A stretch of DNA of 17,595 bases from OMOG01 sp041485845 (GTDB lineage: Bacteria; Acidobacteriota; Terriglobia; Bryobacterales; Bryobacteraceae). The translations under genes were made by a program, and so were the position numbers. Shown here one piece after another: positions 1 to 6,437 of the stretch. The stretch covers positions 1-17,595 of the forward strand of contig JBGPKH010000113.1 of the NCBI GenBank assembly GCA_041485845.1, given 5' to 3'. The notes beneath the pieces are model-generated. The model had not been told where the DNA came from. It saw only the letters and a program-made list of their open reading frames with translations, and ran no database searches. Position 1 is the stretch's first letter. The number at the start of each line of letters is the position of its first letter.

Positions 1-35
1 CCATCTTGCCAGCGAACGTAACGGGCGGTACTCAT
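1..35 (-). CDS. Possible start of a further gene, cut by the window edge
   Basis: An ATG at 35-33 on the minus strand opens a frame (MSTARYVRWQD) that runs off the window. It lies downstream of the ABC-2 permease on the same strand, 57 bases after its stop codon, so it could be a co-transcribed gene. The pattern RYVRWQDG is vaguely like the N-terminus of fumarylacetoacetate-hydrolase family proteins, but eleven residues cannot establish this. Upstream there is only a weak purine stretch (TTTGGAATTGG). Confidence 0.3.
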   Translation of the reverse strand, partial: MSTARYVRWQD

Positions 36-92
36 AAACCAATTCCAAACTCGTCAGCATAATCGAAAGCCGTGAAGTACGTGCGCACGAAC

Positions 93-860
93 TCAGCTTA
101 CCGCTTTGCTGTTGAATTTCTTGAGGCCCGCGACCAGCAGCACGGCGTCCATGACGGCAAGAACGCCAATCACGATCAGAGTCGGGATGTGGTCCACTTG
201 CGTGAGGGTTCCCCGCAGCCCTTCGCTGGCATACACCAGCGGGTTGATGAGCACGGCGTATTGCAGCGCCTTGAACGACGCCAGCGCGCTCCAGGGATAG
301 TACGCGCAGCCGAACATCATCATGGGCGCCACCACCAGGCTGAACATCAGCCCGACTTGCGTCTGGCCGATGCTGCATCCCAGCGCCAGCCCGCCGGCCG
401 CCGAAAGCAGCGCAACCAGCAGGCACACCACCACAAATTCCACCGGATGGTGGAAGCTGAGGTTCACTCCCGAGCCCATCACCAGCCACGCCGTGGGAAT
501 CACCACCAGGCCGGAGACCAGCGCTTGAATCATCCCGGCGACAACCTTCTCCACCGCCAGCCAATGCGTCTCCATGGGCGCCAGCAGGCGGTCCTCGATC
601 TCGCGGGTGAATTGGAATTCCGAGATCAGCGGCATGGCCACGGCCCAGACGCCCGACATCACCATGCTGATGGCGATGATGCCCGGCAGCAGGACGTTCT
701 TGTAACCCATTTGCACCATGCCGCTAGTGGTCAGGATGCGCCCGAAGACGAAGGTCAGGAGCATGGGCTGCAGCAGGTTCTGCGCGAGCGTGAAAACCAG
801 ATTGCGGCGGGCGACATGCCCGTCCCTCGAAAGCATGGCGTAGAAAGTCTTCCAGTTCAA
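93..860 (-). CDS. ABC-2 type exporter permease
   Basis: Membrane subunit of an ABC exporter of the ABC-2/DrrB-NodJ type, expected to pair in the inner membrane with the ATPase encoded just upstream. The 255-residue product shows about six hydrophobic segments (around residues 30-45, 55-80, 105-127, 140-165, 170-190 and 225-247) and the usual cytoplasmic amphipathic N-terminus. The predicted start is a TTG at 860 that overlaps the ATPase stop as TTGA. A good Shine-Dalgarno sequence, GGAAGGAG, lies nine bases upstream of this TTG, which favours it over the ATG at 836 (residue 9). The length is normal for the family. The substrate cannot be read from sequence; drug, polyketide or lipid export are the usual roles. 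Confidence 0.9.
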   Translation of the reverse strand: MNWKTFYAMLSRDGHVARRNLVFTLAQNLLQPMLLTFVFGRILTTSGMVQMGYKNVLLPGIIAISMVMSGVWAVAMPLISEFQFTREIEDRLLAPMETHWLAVEKVVAGMIQALVSGLVVIPTAWLVMGSGVNLSFHHPVEFVVVCLLVALLSAAGGLALGCSIGQTQVGLMFSLVVAPMMMFGCAYYPWSALASFKALQYAVLINPLVYASEGLRGTLTQVDHIPTLIVIGVLAVMDAVLLVAGLKKFNSKAVS

Positions 861-1909
861 TCGCGCAAACTCCTTCCGGTGTGATGCAGGAACAGGTTCT
901 CCAGGCTGGGCTCGGAAATGTGTACGTCTCTCAGTTCCACGCCCGCGGCCTGGGCTGAAGTAACGATGGCCGAGATGAGTTGGCCGCCGCGGTCGGCGTA
1001 GACGTCGGCAGCCACACCCGCGCCGTTATTCGGCGCGGTGAGTTGGTCCGCGGCGCGCACCTCGCTGACTCCCGGCAAGGTCCGCAACTGCCCCAGCAGT
1101 TCCTCGGGCACGCGGTCGAAGCGCAGGCGCAGCAGGTATCCGCCCGGAATCGAGGACTTCAACTCCTGCGGCGTGCCCTGCGCGATGATCTTTCCGTGGT
1201 CGATAATGGCCAGGCGCTCGCACAGGGCATCCGCCTCGTCCATGTAGTGCGTGGTGAGCACGATGGTCTTGCCCAGCCGGTGATAGTCGCGAATAATCTC
1301 CCACAGCAGCAGGCGCGTCTGCGGGTCGAGCCCCGCCGACGGCTCGTCGAGGAACAGCACCTCGGGATCGTGCACCATGGCGCGGGCGATGGAGAGGCGC
1401 TGCATCATGCCCCCCGAAAAACTGCGCACCATGTTGTCGGCGCGATCGGTCAGCTTGAACTTCTCCAGCAGTTCGTCGGTGCGGCGCGCGCGATCGCGGC
1501 TGCTCTGTCCGAAGTAGGCGCCGTGAAACAGCAGGATCTCGCGCGCCGTGAGGGCGAAATCCAGATTGGGCCGCTGCGGTACTACGCCGATCAGCCGCTT
1601 GGCCTTCACCTGCTCCTGCCACACGTCGTGCTCGCCGATAAAGGCGCGCCCGCTGGTGGGCCTGGTGCGCGTGGTCAGGATGCCGATGGTGGTCGATTTG
1701 CCGGCGCCGTTCGGGCCCAGCAGGCCGAAAACTTCCCCCGGGCGGATCTCGAGCGAGATCCCATCGAGCGCCACCACCTCGAACTTCTTCTTCTCCTTGG
1801 GTCCCTTGGTGCGTATCGGGGTGAAGGAAAACCCTGCGCCGCGCGCGGCCATCGGCGGCGGCGTGTCGTAGACCTTTCGCAACTCCTCAATCCGTATCCC
1901 GATTCCCAT
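857..1909 (-). CDS. ABC exporter ATP-binding protein (DrrA/CcmA-like)
   Basis: Cytoplasmic ATPase that powers the adjacent ABC-2 permease. Walker A GPNGAGKST is at residues 65-73, the Q-loop glutamine near 112, the signature SFSGGMMQR at 163-171, Walker B VLFLDEP at 184-190 with catalytic Glu189, and the switch histidine at about 221. A C-terminal extension of roughly 100 residues ending LENLFLHHTGRSLRD is typical of DrrA-type exporters. An unusual charged insertion (residues 18-44, containing KGPKEKKK) interrupts the first beta strands. The ATG at 1909 is preceded by GGAAGGGAG. The stop overlaps the permease start by four bases, indicating translational coupling. PadR is upstream on the same strand, so this is likely a PadR-controlled efflux operon. 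Confidence 0.93.
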   Translation of the reverse strand: MGIGIRIEELRKVYDTPPPMAARGAGFSFTPIRTKGPKEKKKFEVVALDGISLEIRPGEVFGLLGPNGAGKSTTIGILTTRTRPTSGRAFIGEHDVWQEQVKAKRLIGVVPQRPNLDFALTAREILLFHGAYFGQSSRDRARRTDELLEKFKLTDRADNMVRSFSGGMMQRLSIARAMVHDPEVLFLDEPSAGLDPQTRLLLWEIIRDYHRLGKTIVLTTHYMDEADALCERLAIIDHGKIIAQGTPQELKSSIPGGYLLRLRFDRVPEELLGQLRTLPGVSEVRAADQLTAPNNGAGVAADVYADRGGQLISAIVTSAQAAGVELRDVHISEPSLENLFLHHTGRSLRD

Positions 1910-1932
1910 CCGCCACTCCCTTCCAGTGTGGG

Positions 1933-1968
1933 GCAGGTTGTCAACCTGCGGCCGATTGTCAATCGGCC
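1933..1968. repeat. Two back-to-back perfect hairpins (REP-like element)
   Basis: Positions 1933-1949 form a 7-bp stem (GCAGGTT/AACCTGC) and 1950-1968 an 8-bp stem (GGCCGATT/AATCGGCC). Both have the same GTC triloop and share the core TTGTCAA. The element lies in the 91 bases between padR and the ABC ATPase. It lacks a T-tract, so a simple terminator is unlikely. It could stabilise or attenuate the downstream mRNA, or be a dispersed REP-like palindrome. Confidence 0.6.
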
Positions 1969-2000
1969 CGCTGCCGCCTTGTAGTATTTACGCTCGCCTG

Positions 2001-2510
2001 CTACAACTCTTCCAACTCCCGCCGCGTGCGCTCCAAAATCTCGCGAACCCGCTCCGTGCCGGCGTGCCCGGCCGCCCGCATGCTGGCCCTCACCAACATC
2101 GAAACCGAAGGAAGGATCGAGAACGTTTCCGGACCCATGAACTGCCCCCAGTCCTCGCAGCGTTCGGCGCGCTCCCAGATGCGCCGGACGCCGATGGGAT
2201 CCCGATCGAGTTCCTTCCGTCCCTCGTCGGTGAGTCGGTAGACCCGCCGCCCGCTTTGCATTTCGGCCACGACCATGCCTTCGTCTTCGAGTTGCTGGAG
2301 CGTGGGGTATACGCTCCCGGCGCTGGCCCGATACACGCCCCCCGAGCGCTCCTGCATTTCCTTCATGAGTTGATAGCCGTGTTTGGGCCCCTCGCTGAGC
2401 AGCGAGAGGATGGCCAGTCGCAGCTCGCCGTTTTCGAAGAAGCGTTGCCGCCCGAAGGCCATTCCGGCCCAAGGGAAAGCGCCCGCGAACCCCCACCATT
2501 GCTTGCGCAT
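2001..2510 (-). CDS. PadR family transcriptional regulator
   Basis: Winged-helix repressor of 169 residues. The core ELRLAILSLLSEGPKHGYQL (residues 29-48), the YPTLQQLEDEGMV segment and the GRRVYRLTDEGR wing are classic PadR features, followed by a C-terminal helical dimerisation part. The N-terminus before residue 25 is rich in Trp, Phe and Gly (QWWGFAGAFPWAG), as in many PadR proteins of this type, which favours the ATG at 2510. An internal ATG at 2462 (residue 17) is the alternative. It precedes an ABC-2 exporter on the same strand, so control of efflux by a bound drug-like ligand is the natural inference. A perfect palindrome next to the start codon suggests autorepression. Confidence 0.92.
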   Translation of the reverse strand: MRKQWWGFAGAFPWAGMAFGRQRFFENGELRLAILSLLSEGPKHGYQLMKEMQERSGGVYRASAGSVYPTLQQLEDEGMVVAEMQSGRRVYRLTDEGRKELDRDPIGVRRIWERAERCEDWGQFMGPETFSILPSVSMLVRASMRAAGHAGTERVREILERTRRELEEL

Positions 2511-2530
2511 GATATATCGTACGATATATC
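2511..2530. promoter_or_regulatory. Probable PadR operator, perfect 20-bp palindrome
   Basis: GATATATCGTACGATATATC reads identically on both strands and ends directly at the padR ATG (2510). AT-rich palindromes of this kind are known operators of PadR proteins. On the minus strand, TTGCGC is followed by AT-rich bases inside the palindrome at about the -10 distance, so repressor binding would cover the -10 region and the start codon. Because the palindrome occupies the normal Shine-Dalgarno position, the padR transcript may be leaderless. Confidence 0.75.
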
Positions 2531-2679
2531 AAAAAGAATATCGGCGCAAGAGTTTTTCCAAAGTGGAAATACTCGGCTCCCGGGCGCGGGCGCCCGTCCC
2601 CACGGAGCAAAACCAGTTGCGAAATACTCCCGCGGCCTCGATCTCTCGTTCCAACCGCGATTGGCCGATAAAAAGGCCT

Positions 2680-2703
2680 GACAATATTGTCCCCGTCCGG
2701 GGA
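2680..2703. repeat. Short palindrome followed by a hairpin
   Basis: GACAATATTGTC (2680-2691) is a perfect 12-bp palindrome. It overlaps a second stem, TCCCC/GGGGA with a GTCC loop (2690-2703). The pair lies about 90 bases upstream of the start of the receptor remnant, so it could be an operator or part of the old promoter region. No function is established. Confidence 0.4.
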
Positions 2704-2794
2704 ACTGTCGCTTATTAGGGTAGGAAGCTTCGTACGAGGGTCCAGACGCCTTCCGAAGCGGACCACTTCAAATTCGCTACCGGAGGAGACCTTT

Positions 2795-3159
2795 ATGTCG
2801 CTCATGTTCGACTTCGCCTCGCTCTTACGCCGCGCCTGTTTCGCGACAGGCAAAGAACCCACTGATTCAGAGACATCGTCCCACCGGCGCTCCGTATCCG
2901 GGCGAACATCCTCACCCAAAGTCAAGGCAGAGATCACGATGTTCCAGAGCCTGTCTTGCCGCCTCCTTCTGTTTTCGGCGGTCCTTTCAACTCTTCTTGC
3001 CGGCACCGCACATGGCGGGACCTGCAATTTGGCTATCTGGGCGGCACGAGCCCCAACAGCACCACGTTCGGGCGGATCACCTCGGCGTACCGCGACACCG
3101 TGAACGCCGTCGATCCGGGCGGGCGCATTCTGGAGTTCGTGCTGCGCGTTAACTTCTAG
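2795..3159 (+). pseudogene. Remnant of a TonB-dependent receptor with a large internal deletion
   Basis: An ATG at 2795 has an excellent Shine-Dalgarno sequence (GGAGGAG, six bases upstream). Its frame leads to an in-frame signal-peptide-like stretch beginning at 2939 (MFQSLSCRLLLFSAVLST, then LLAGTAHG), but it stops at 3101-3103. In another frame, about 3020-3159 encodes LQFGYLGGTSPNSTTFGRIT followed by a segment ending GGRILEFVLRVNF, the outer-membrane beta-strand terminus of TonB-dependent/carboxypeptidase-regulatory receptors common in Acidobacteriota. Such receptors are usually about 1000 residues, so only the two ends remain, joined out of frame. A real short secreted protein in the first frame is possible but unlikely. 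Confidence 0.65.
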
Positions 3160-3196
3160 CCCTCGGCTGTCTCGGCTGTCTGCCTGCCTTGCCACA

Positions 3197-3340
3197 ATGC
3201 CCGAAGAAGCGTTGCTCCTCCAACTCCAATTGCTGAACGTTGCGTTGCCGCGACCGCGCGTTCATTTGGGCCGTGTGGACCTGACGCTTCCCGAGGAGAC
3301 CCTATTCGATCCGGTCGACGGTTGTAGTGACAAAGAATAG
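3197..3340 (+). CDS. Small hypothetical ORF, 47 aa
   Basis: The ATG-initiated frame encodes a leucine-rich acidic peptide beginning MPEEALLLQLQLLNVALPRP and ending DPVDGCSDKE. It has no convincing Shine-Dalgarno sequence and no recognised family. It lies between the receptor remnant and the convergent ABC ATPase gene. It may be chance, or another fragment left by the deletion that removed the receptor. Confidence 0.2.
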   Translation: MPEEALLLQLQLLNVALPRPRVHLGRVDLTLPEETLFDPVDGCSDKE

Positions 3341-3361
3341 CCGCACCGCCGGCGTTACCGG

Positions 3362-4174
3362 TCACACGTACAGGCGGCGGAGCATGCCGGCCGCGGGTTC
3401 ATCGAGCAGATCGGCGCGGCGCACTTCTTCGAAGCGGCCTAACAGGTCGTTGACGCGGAGGCGGCGTTTCTCCGCTCCTTTGAAATCGTGGAGGACCTGG
3501 CCGCGGTGCATCATGATCAGGCGGTCCCCGAGGTTTACGGCCTGGTGCATGGAGTGCGTGACCATGAGGGTGGTCAGGCGATCGCGCTGGATGATCTGGT
3601 CGCTCAAGTGGATCACCTGGTCGGCGCTCTTGGGATCGAGCGCGGCGGTGTGCTCGTCGAGCAGCAGCAGCTTGGGCTTGAGCCACGTCGCCATCAGGAG
3701 AGTGAGCGCCTGGCGCTGGCCGCCGGAGAGACTGCCGATGATGTTATCGAGGCGGTCCTCGAGTCCCATCCCGAGACTGCGAACGGTTTCGCGCATCTCG
3801 GAGCGCAGCTTCTTGTGGAGCGCCCATTTCAGGCCGCGGCCCAGCCCACGGCGCGCGGCGAGCGCCAGATTCTCGGCGATCGAGAGGTTGGGAGCGGTGC
3901 CGCTGAAGGGATTCTGGAAGACGCGGCCGATCATCCCGGCGCGGCGGTGCTCGGCCCAACGGGTGACATCGCGGCCGGCGAGCCGGATGGTCCCGGAATC
4001 CACGAGGAAGGTCCCGGCCACGGCGTTCAAGAGGGTCGACTTGCCCGAGCCGTTGGTGCCGATGATGATGACGAAGGATCCTTCGTCGAGGGTGAGGTCG
4101 ACGTCTTGCAGCGACCGAACCTCGTTGGGCGTGCCGGGGTTGAAGGTCTTGCGAACCCGCTCGACGCTAAGCAT
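3362..4174 (-). CDS. ABC importer ATP-binding protein (COG1101/TrpZ-like)
   Basis: Cytoplasmic ATPase of the importer encoded by this operon, 270 residues. Walker A GTNGSGKST is at 39-47, the Q-loop glutamine at 87, the signature LSGGQRQ at 149-155, Walker B LLLLDEH at 169-175 with catalytic Glu174, and the switch histidine at 207. DEHTAALDP, rather than the more common DEPTxxLDP, is typical of the ATPases that accompany PF04392 binding proteins. The ATG at 4174 overlaps the permease stop by eight bases (ATGCTTAG). It is the last gene of the four-gene operon. Streptococcal relatives (TrpXYZ) carry tryptophan, but the substrate here is unknown. Confidence 0.92.
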   Translation of the reverse strand: MLSVERVRKTFNPGTPNEVRSLQDVDLTLDEGSFVIIIGTNGSGKSTLLNAVAGTFLVDSGTIRLAGRDVTRWAEHRRAGMIGRVFQNPFSGTAPNLSIAENLALAARRGLGRGLKWALHKKLRSEMRETVRSLGMGLEDRLDNIIGSLSGGQRQALTLLMATWLKPKLLLLDEHTAALDPKSADQVIHLSDQIIQRDRLTTLMVTHSMHQAVNLGDRLIMMHRGQVLHDFKGAEKRRLRVNDLLGRFEEVRRADLLDEPAAGMLRRLYV

Positions 4175-5099
4175 GGGCGGCGCTCCCGCTCTTCACCTTG
4201 TCCAACAGGCCCGGTAGAACCAGAGCCATGAAGACGAAGGCGGCGGTGATCAGTTTCAGATCGTTGGGATTCAATCCCCAACGCAGGGCGATGGCCACCA
4301 GCAGGCGGAAGAGCACCGACCCCATCAAGGTGCCGGCCAGCAGATAGCCCAACTGGCGGACGCCCACCAGCGCTTCTCCGATGATGACGCTGGCCAGGCC
4401 CCAGACCATCATGCCGATGCCCATCTGGACATCGGAGAAGCCCTGATACTGTGCCAGCAGCGCGCCCGCCAAGGCCACGAGGCCATTGGAGACGGCGAGG
4501 CCGAACACGATCATGTACTCGTCGCTGACGCCCAGCGCGCGGACCATCTGGCTGTTGTCACCGGTGGCGCGCATGGCGGTTCCCAGGTCGGTGCGAAAGA
4601 AGATGTAGAGGACCAGCGCCACCAGGACCGCGGCGACCACCGAGAACGCCAACACCGAGACATCGCGCGCGCCCACCTCCCAGCCCGCGACGTTGACGTT
4701 GTCGCGGCCCCCGAGCAAGAGCTTTCCGAACTGCTCGGCCTCGGTGACGAGCGTCTTGGCCGACATGAGGGGGATGTTGCTGCGGCCCATGATGTGGAGG
4801 TTGATGGAATAGAGCGAGGTCATGACCAGGATTCCGGACAGCAATCCGTTGATCCTGAACTTGGTGTGCAGGACCCCGGTGGCGGCGCCCGCCAGACAGC
4901 CGGCCAACACGGCCGCGACGGTGGCCGCCAGCGGGCTGACGTTTTTGACCAGCAAGGCCGCGGCCACGGCGGCGCCGAGCGTGATGGAACCTTCCGCGGT
5001 GATATCGGGGAAGGAGAAGATGCGAAAGCTGATCAACACCCCGAGGGCCAGGAGCGAGAGGATGAAGCCGATGGTCAACGCGCCAATGAGGAGACTCAC
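4167..5099 (-). CDS. ABC importer permease (COG4120/TrpY-like)
   Basis: Inner-membrane permease of the BPD_transp_2/LivH-like class. It has about eight to nine hydrophobic segments and the glycine-rich FSFPDITAEGSITLGAAVAA signature near the N-terminus that is characteristic of COG4120. I place the start at GTG 5099, not at the upstream TTG (5135). GTG overlaps the TGA of the STAS gene as GTGA, has GAAGGGAG nine bases upstream, and gives a protein beginning VSLLIGALTIGFILSLLALG with no charged leader, 310 residues in all. It partners with the ATPase at 3362-4174 and the binding protein at 6438-8393. Confidence 0.9.
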   Translation of the reverse strand: MSLLIGALTIGFILSLLALGVLISFRIFSFPDITAEGSITLGAAVAAALLVKNVSPLAATVAAVLAGCLAGAATGVLHTKFRINGLLSGILVMTSLYSINLHIMGRSNIPLMSAKTLVTEAEQFGKLLLGGRDNVNVAGWEVGARDVSVLAFSVVAAVLVALVLYIFFRTDLGTAMRATGDNSQMVRALGVSDEYMIVFGLAVSNGLVALAGALLAQYQGFSDVQMGIGMMVWGLASVIIGEALVGVRQLGYLLAGTLMGSVLFRLLVAIALRWGLNPNDLKLITAAFVFMALVLPGLLDKVKSGSAAHA

Positions 5100-6436
5100 G
5101 CGGACTGGCTCCCTTCTACGATGGGCGCGATCCAACAGGCGCCGCGCACGAATTCGCTTTCGGAGACGCCGGTAGACTCGCGGTCGTCGCCAATGAGGTG
5201 CAGAAGCCCGAGCAGGGATTCGTGCTCGAACAGAGACCGGACGGTCTTGTGGAGGCCGATGAGCCCGCGTTGCAGCGGGCGGTAGGAAAAAGGCGCGGCG
5301 TGAAAGTGGCCCAAGGGCGAAGGTTTGCCATTCAGGGGGTGCCCGCTGAGCGGCCGCAGGAAGCGGCCCGGTTCGCCGGCGGCGAATGGGGAGGCGGCGC
5401 CAGGGGCGGATCGGGAGGCGGCGCCAGGGGATAGTGATGGGATGCCGGGGGCGGATGGGGATGCGGCGGCGGATCGGGAGGCGATTCCGACGGCCACTAC
5501 CAGGGCGCGGGTATGGGCGCGCTCGGTGGTGAACGACAGCCAGGCACGAATCTCCGGATGGCCGAACGGCTCGCGGGAGGAAGCGCCGTTCACGGGAGAC
5601 CGGCGCAAGCTGGCTCCCACCAGCCCCGCGGACTCCGCCACGATCACCATCCAGGCGCTTTCGGCTTCCGCAATTTCGAGGGAAGTGTGCGCCAACTCGG
5701 TGAGGCCAATCGCCTGCGATTCGGGCTTGGCCTCAAACCGAGCGAGCGAGCGGAAGGAGCCTTCTCCGACCGCGCCGTAGAGCACCTGCATCTCGGGCAC
5801 GAAAGCGGCCTGGCTCAACAGGTAATCGGGGGTGTTGGAACCGCCGGATGGCTGATAGGCGGCCGCGCCGGCAACGGCCAGGAATTCGCCGAAGCGGTCG
5901 TGGCATTCGGAGAAACCGCCTCCGAAGGCGCCCAAGCCCAAGGCGCAGGAGGATTCGGGGAACAGAATATGCCGGCAGTTCTCCTCGGCGAAGCGGCATC
6001 CTTCGAGCAGAGAGGGATCGCCCACGGTGCGGCACTGCATGCCAGAGCCACCGAGAGCAAAGACTTCGAACGTGGCGCTCTTCGTGTCGATTTGGCGAAC
6101 GGTCCCGGTCTTGGCCGCGGCCTGAAGGGTGGGATCATCCCCCGACAGGTACTGGCGAAGCCCGGACATGCTGAGCACCCGGCCGACGCTGGCCGAGGGC
6201 TCGCTGATGACGAACGTGCCCTCGATGGCGGCCACCTTTTTATAGAAGGTCACCAGAACGCGGATTCCGAGGGAGCTGATGTAGACGACTCCGCTGAGGT
6301 TGACGCGGATGCGGTGGAAGCCCAGGCGGATGATGTCTTCGAGGGCGGCGGAGAGGTGGTCGGCCCAGGATCCATCGAGGCGTCCCTTGGGCCTCACCTC
6401 CATAAAATCGTCGACTATCTGCGAGGTGATTTCCAT
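5096..6436 (-). CDS. STAS-domain protein with a large uncharacterised C-terminal region
   Basis: Residues 1-105 form a STAS domain (anti-sigma-factor-antagonist fold) with the motif VVYISSLGIRVLVTFYKKV. The serine in SSLGIR sits where SpoIIAA-like proteins are phosphorylated. The remaining 340 residues are unrecognised: a Gly/Cys-rich part (ALGGSGMQCRTVGDPSLLEG, several cysteines), then a segment ending SEFVRGACWIAPIVEG. Residues about 310-352 are a low-complexity Ala/Ser/Pro/Gly linker encoded by tandem DNA repeats. It is embedded in the transporter operon: its ATG lies one base after the binding-protein stop with AAGGA upstream, and its TGA overlaps the permease GTG. A role in sensing or gating transport is inference. 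Confidence 0.8.
   Translation of the reverse strand: MEITSQIVDDFMEVRPKGRLDGSWADHLSAALEDIIRLGFHRIRVNLSGVVYISSLGIRVLVTFYKKVAAIEGTFVISEPSASVGRVLSMSGLRQYLSGDDPTLQAAAKTGTVRQIDTKSATFEVFALGGSGMQCRTVGDPSLLEGCRFAEENCRHILFPESSCALGLGAFGGGFSECHDRFGEFLAVAGAAAYQPSGGSNTPDYLLSQAAFVPEMQVLYGAVGEGSFRSLARFEAKPESQAIGLTELAHTSLEIAEAESAWMVIVAESAGLVGASLRRSPVNGASSREPFGHPEIRAWLSFTTERAHTRALVVAVGIASRSAAASPSAPGIPSLSPGAASRSAPGAASPFAAGEPGRFLRPLSGHPLNGKPSPLGHFHAAPFSYRPLQRGLIGLHKTVRSLFEHESLLGLLHLIGDDRESTGVSESEFVRGACWIAPIVEGSQSA
5389..5430. repeat. Tandem 24-bp repeat in the STAS gene linker
   Basis: GGGAGGCGGCGCCAGGGG occurs at 5389-5406 and again at 5413-5430 (24-bp period). Related degenerate copies (GGGGGCGGATGGGGATGCGG) continue to about 5492. 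They encode the Ala/Ser/Pro/Gly linker with repeated PGAAS units. Such tracts expand and contract by slippage. Confidence 0.75.
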
Positions 6437-6437
6437 G

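Noticed and set aside
1675..3195. 506-codon minus-strand frame spanning padR and the receptor remnant
   Set aside because: It crosses the PadR gene and its operator in another frame and has an arginine-rich composition typical of a shadow.
5100..5135. TTG at 5135 as the permease start
   Set aside because: It adds a charged 12-residue leader, has no ribosome site, and lies inside the STAS gene. GTG 5099 has GTGA coupling and a Shine-Dalgarno sequence.
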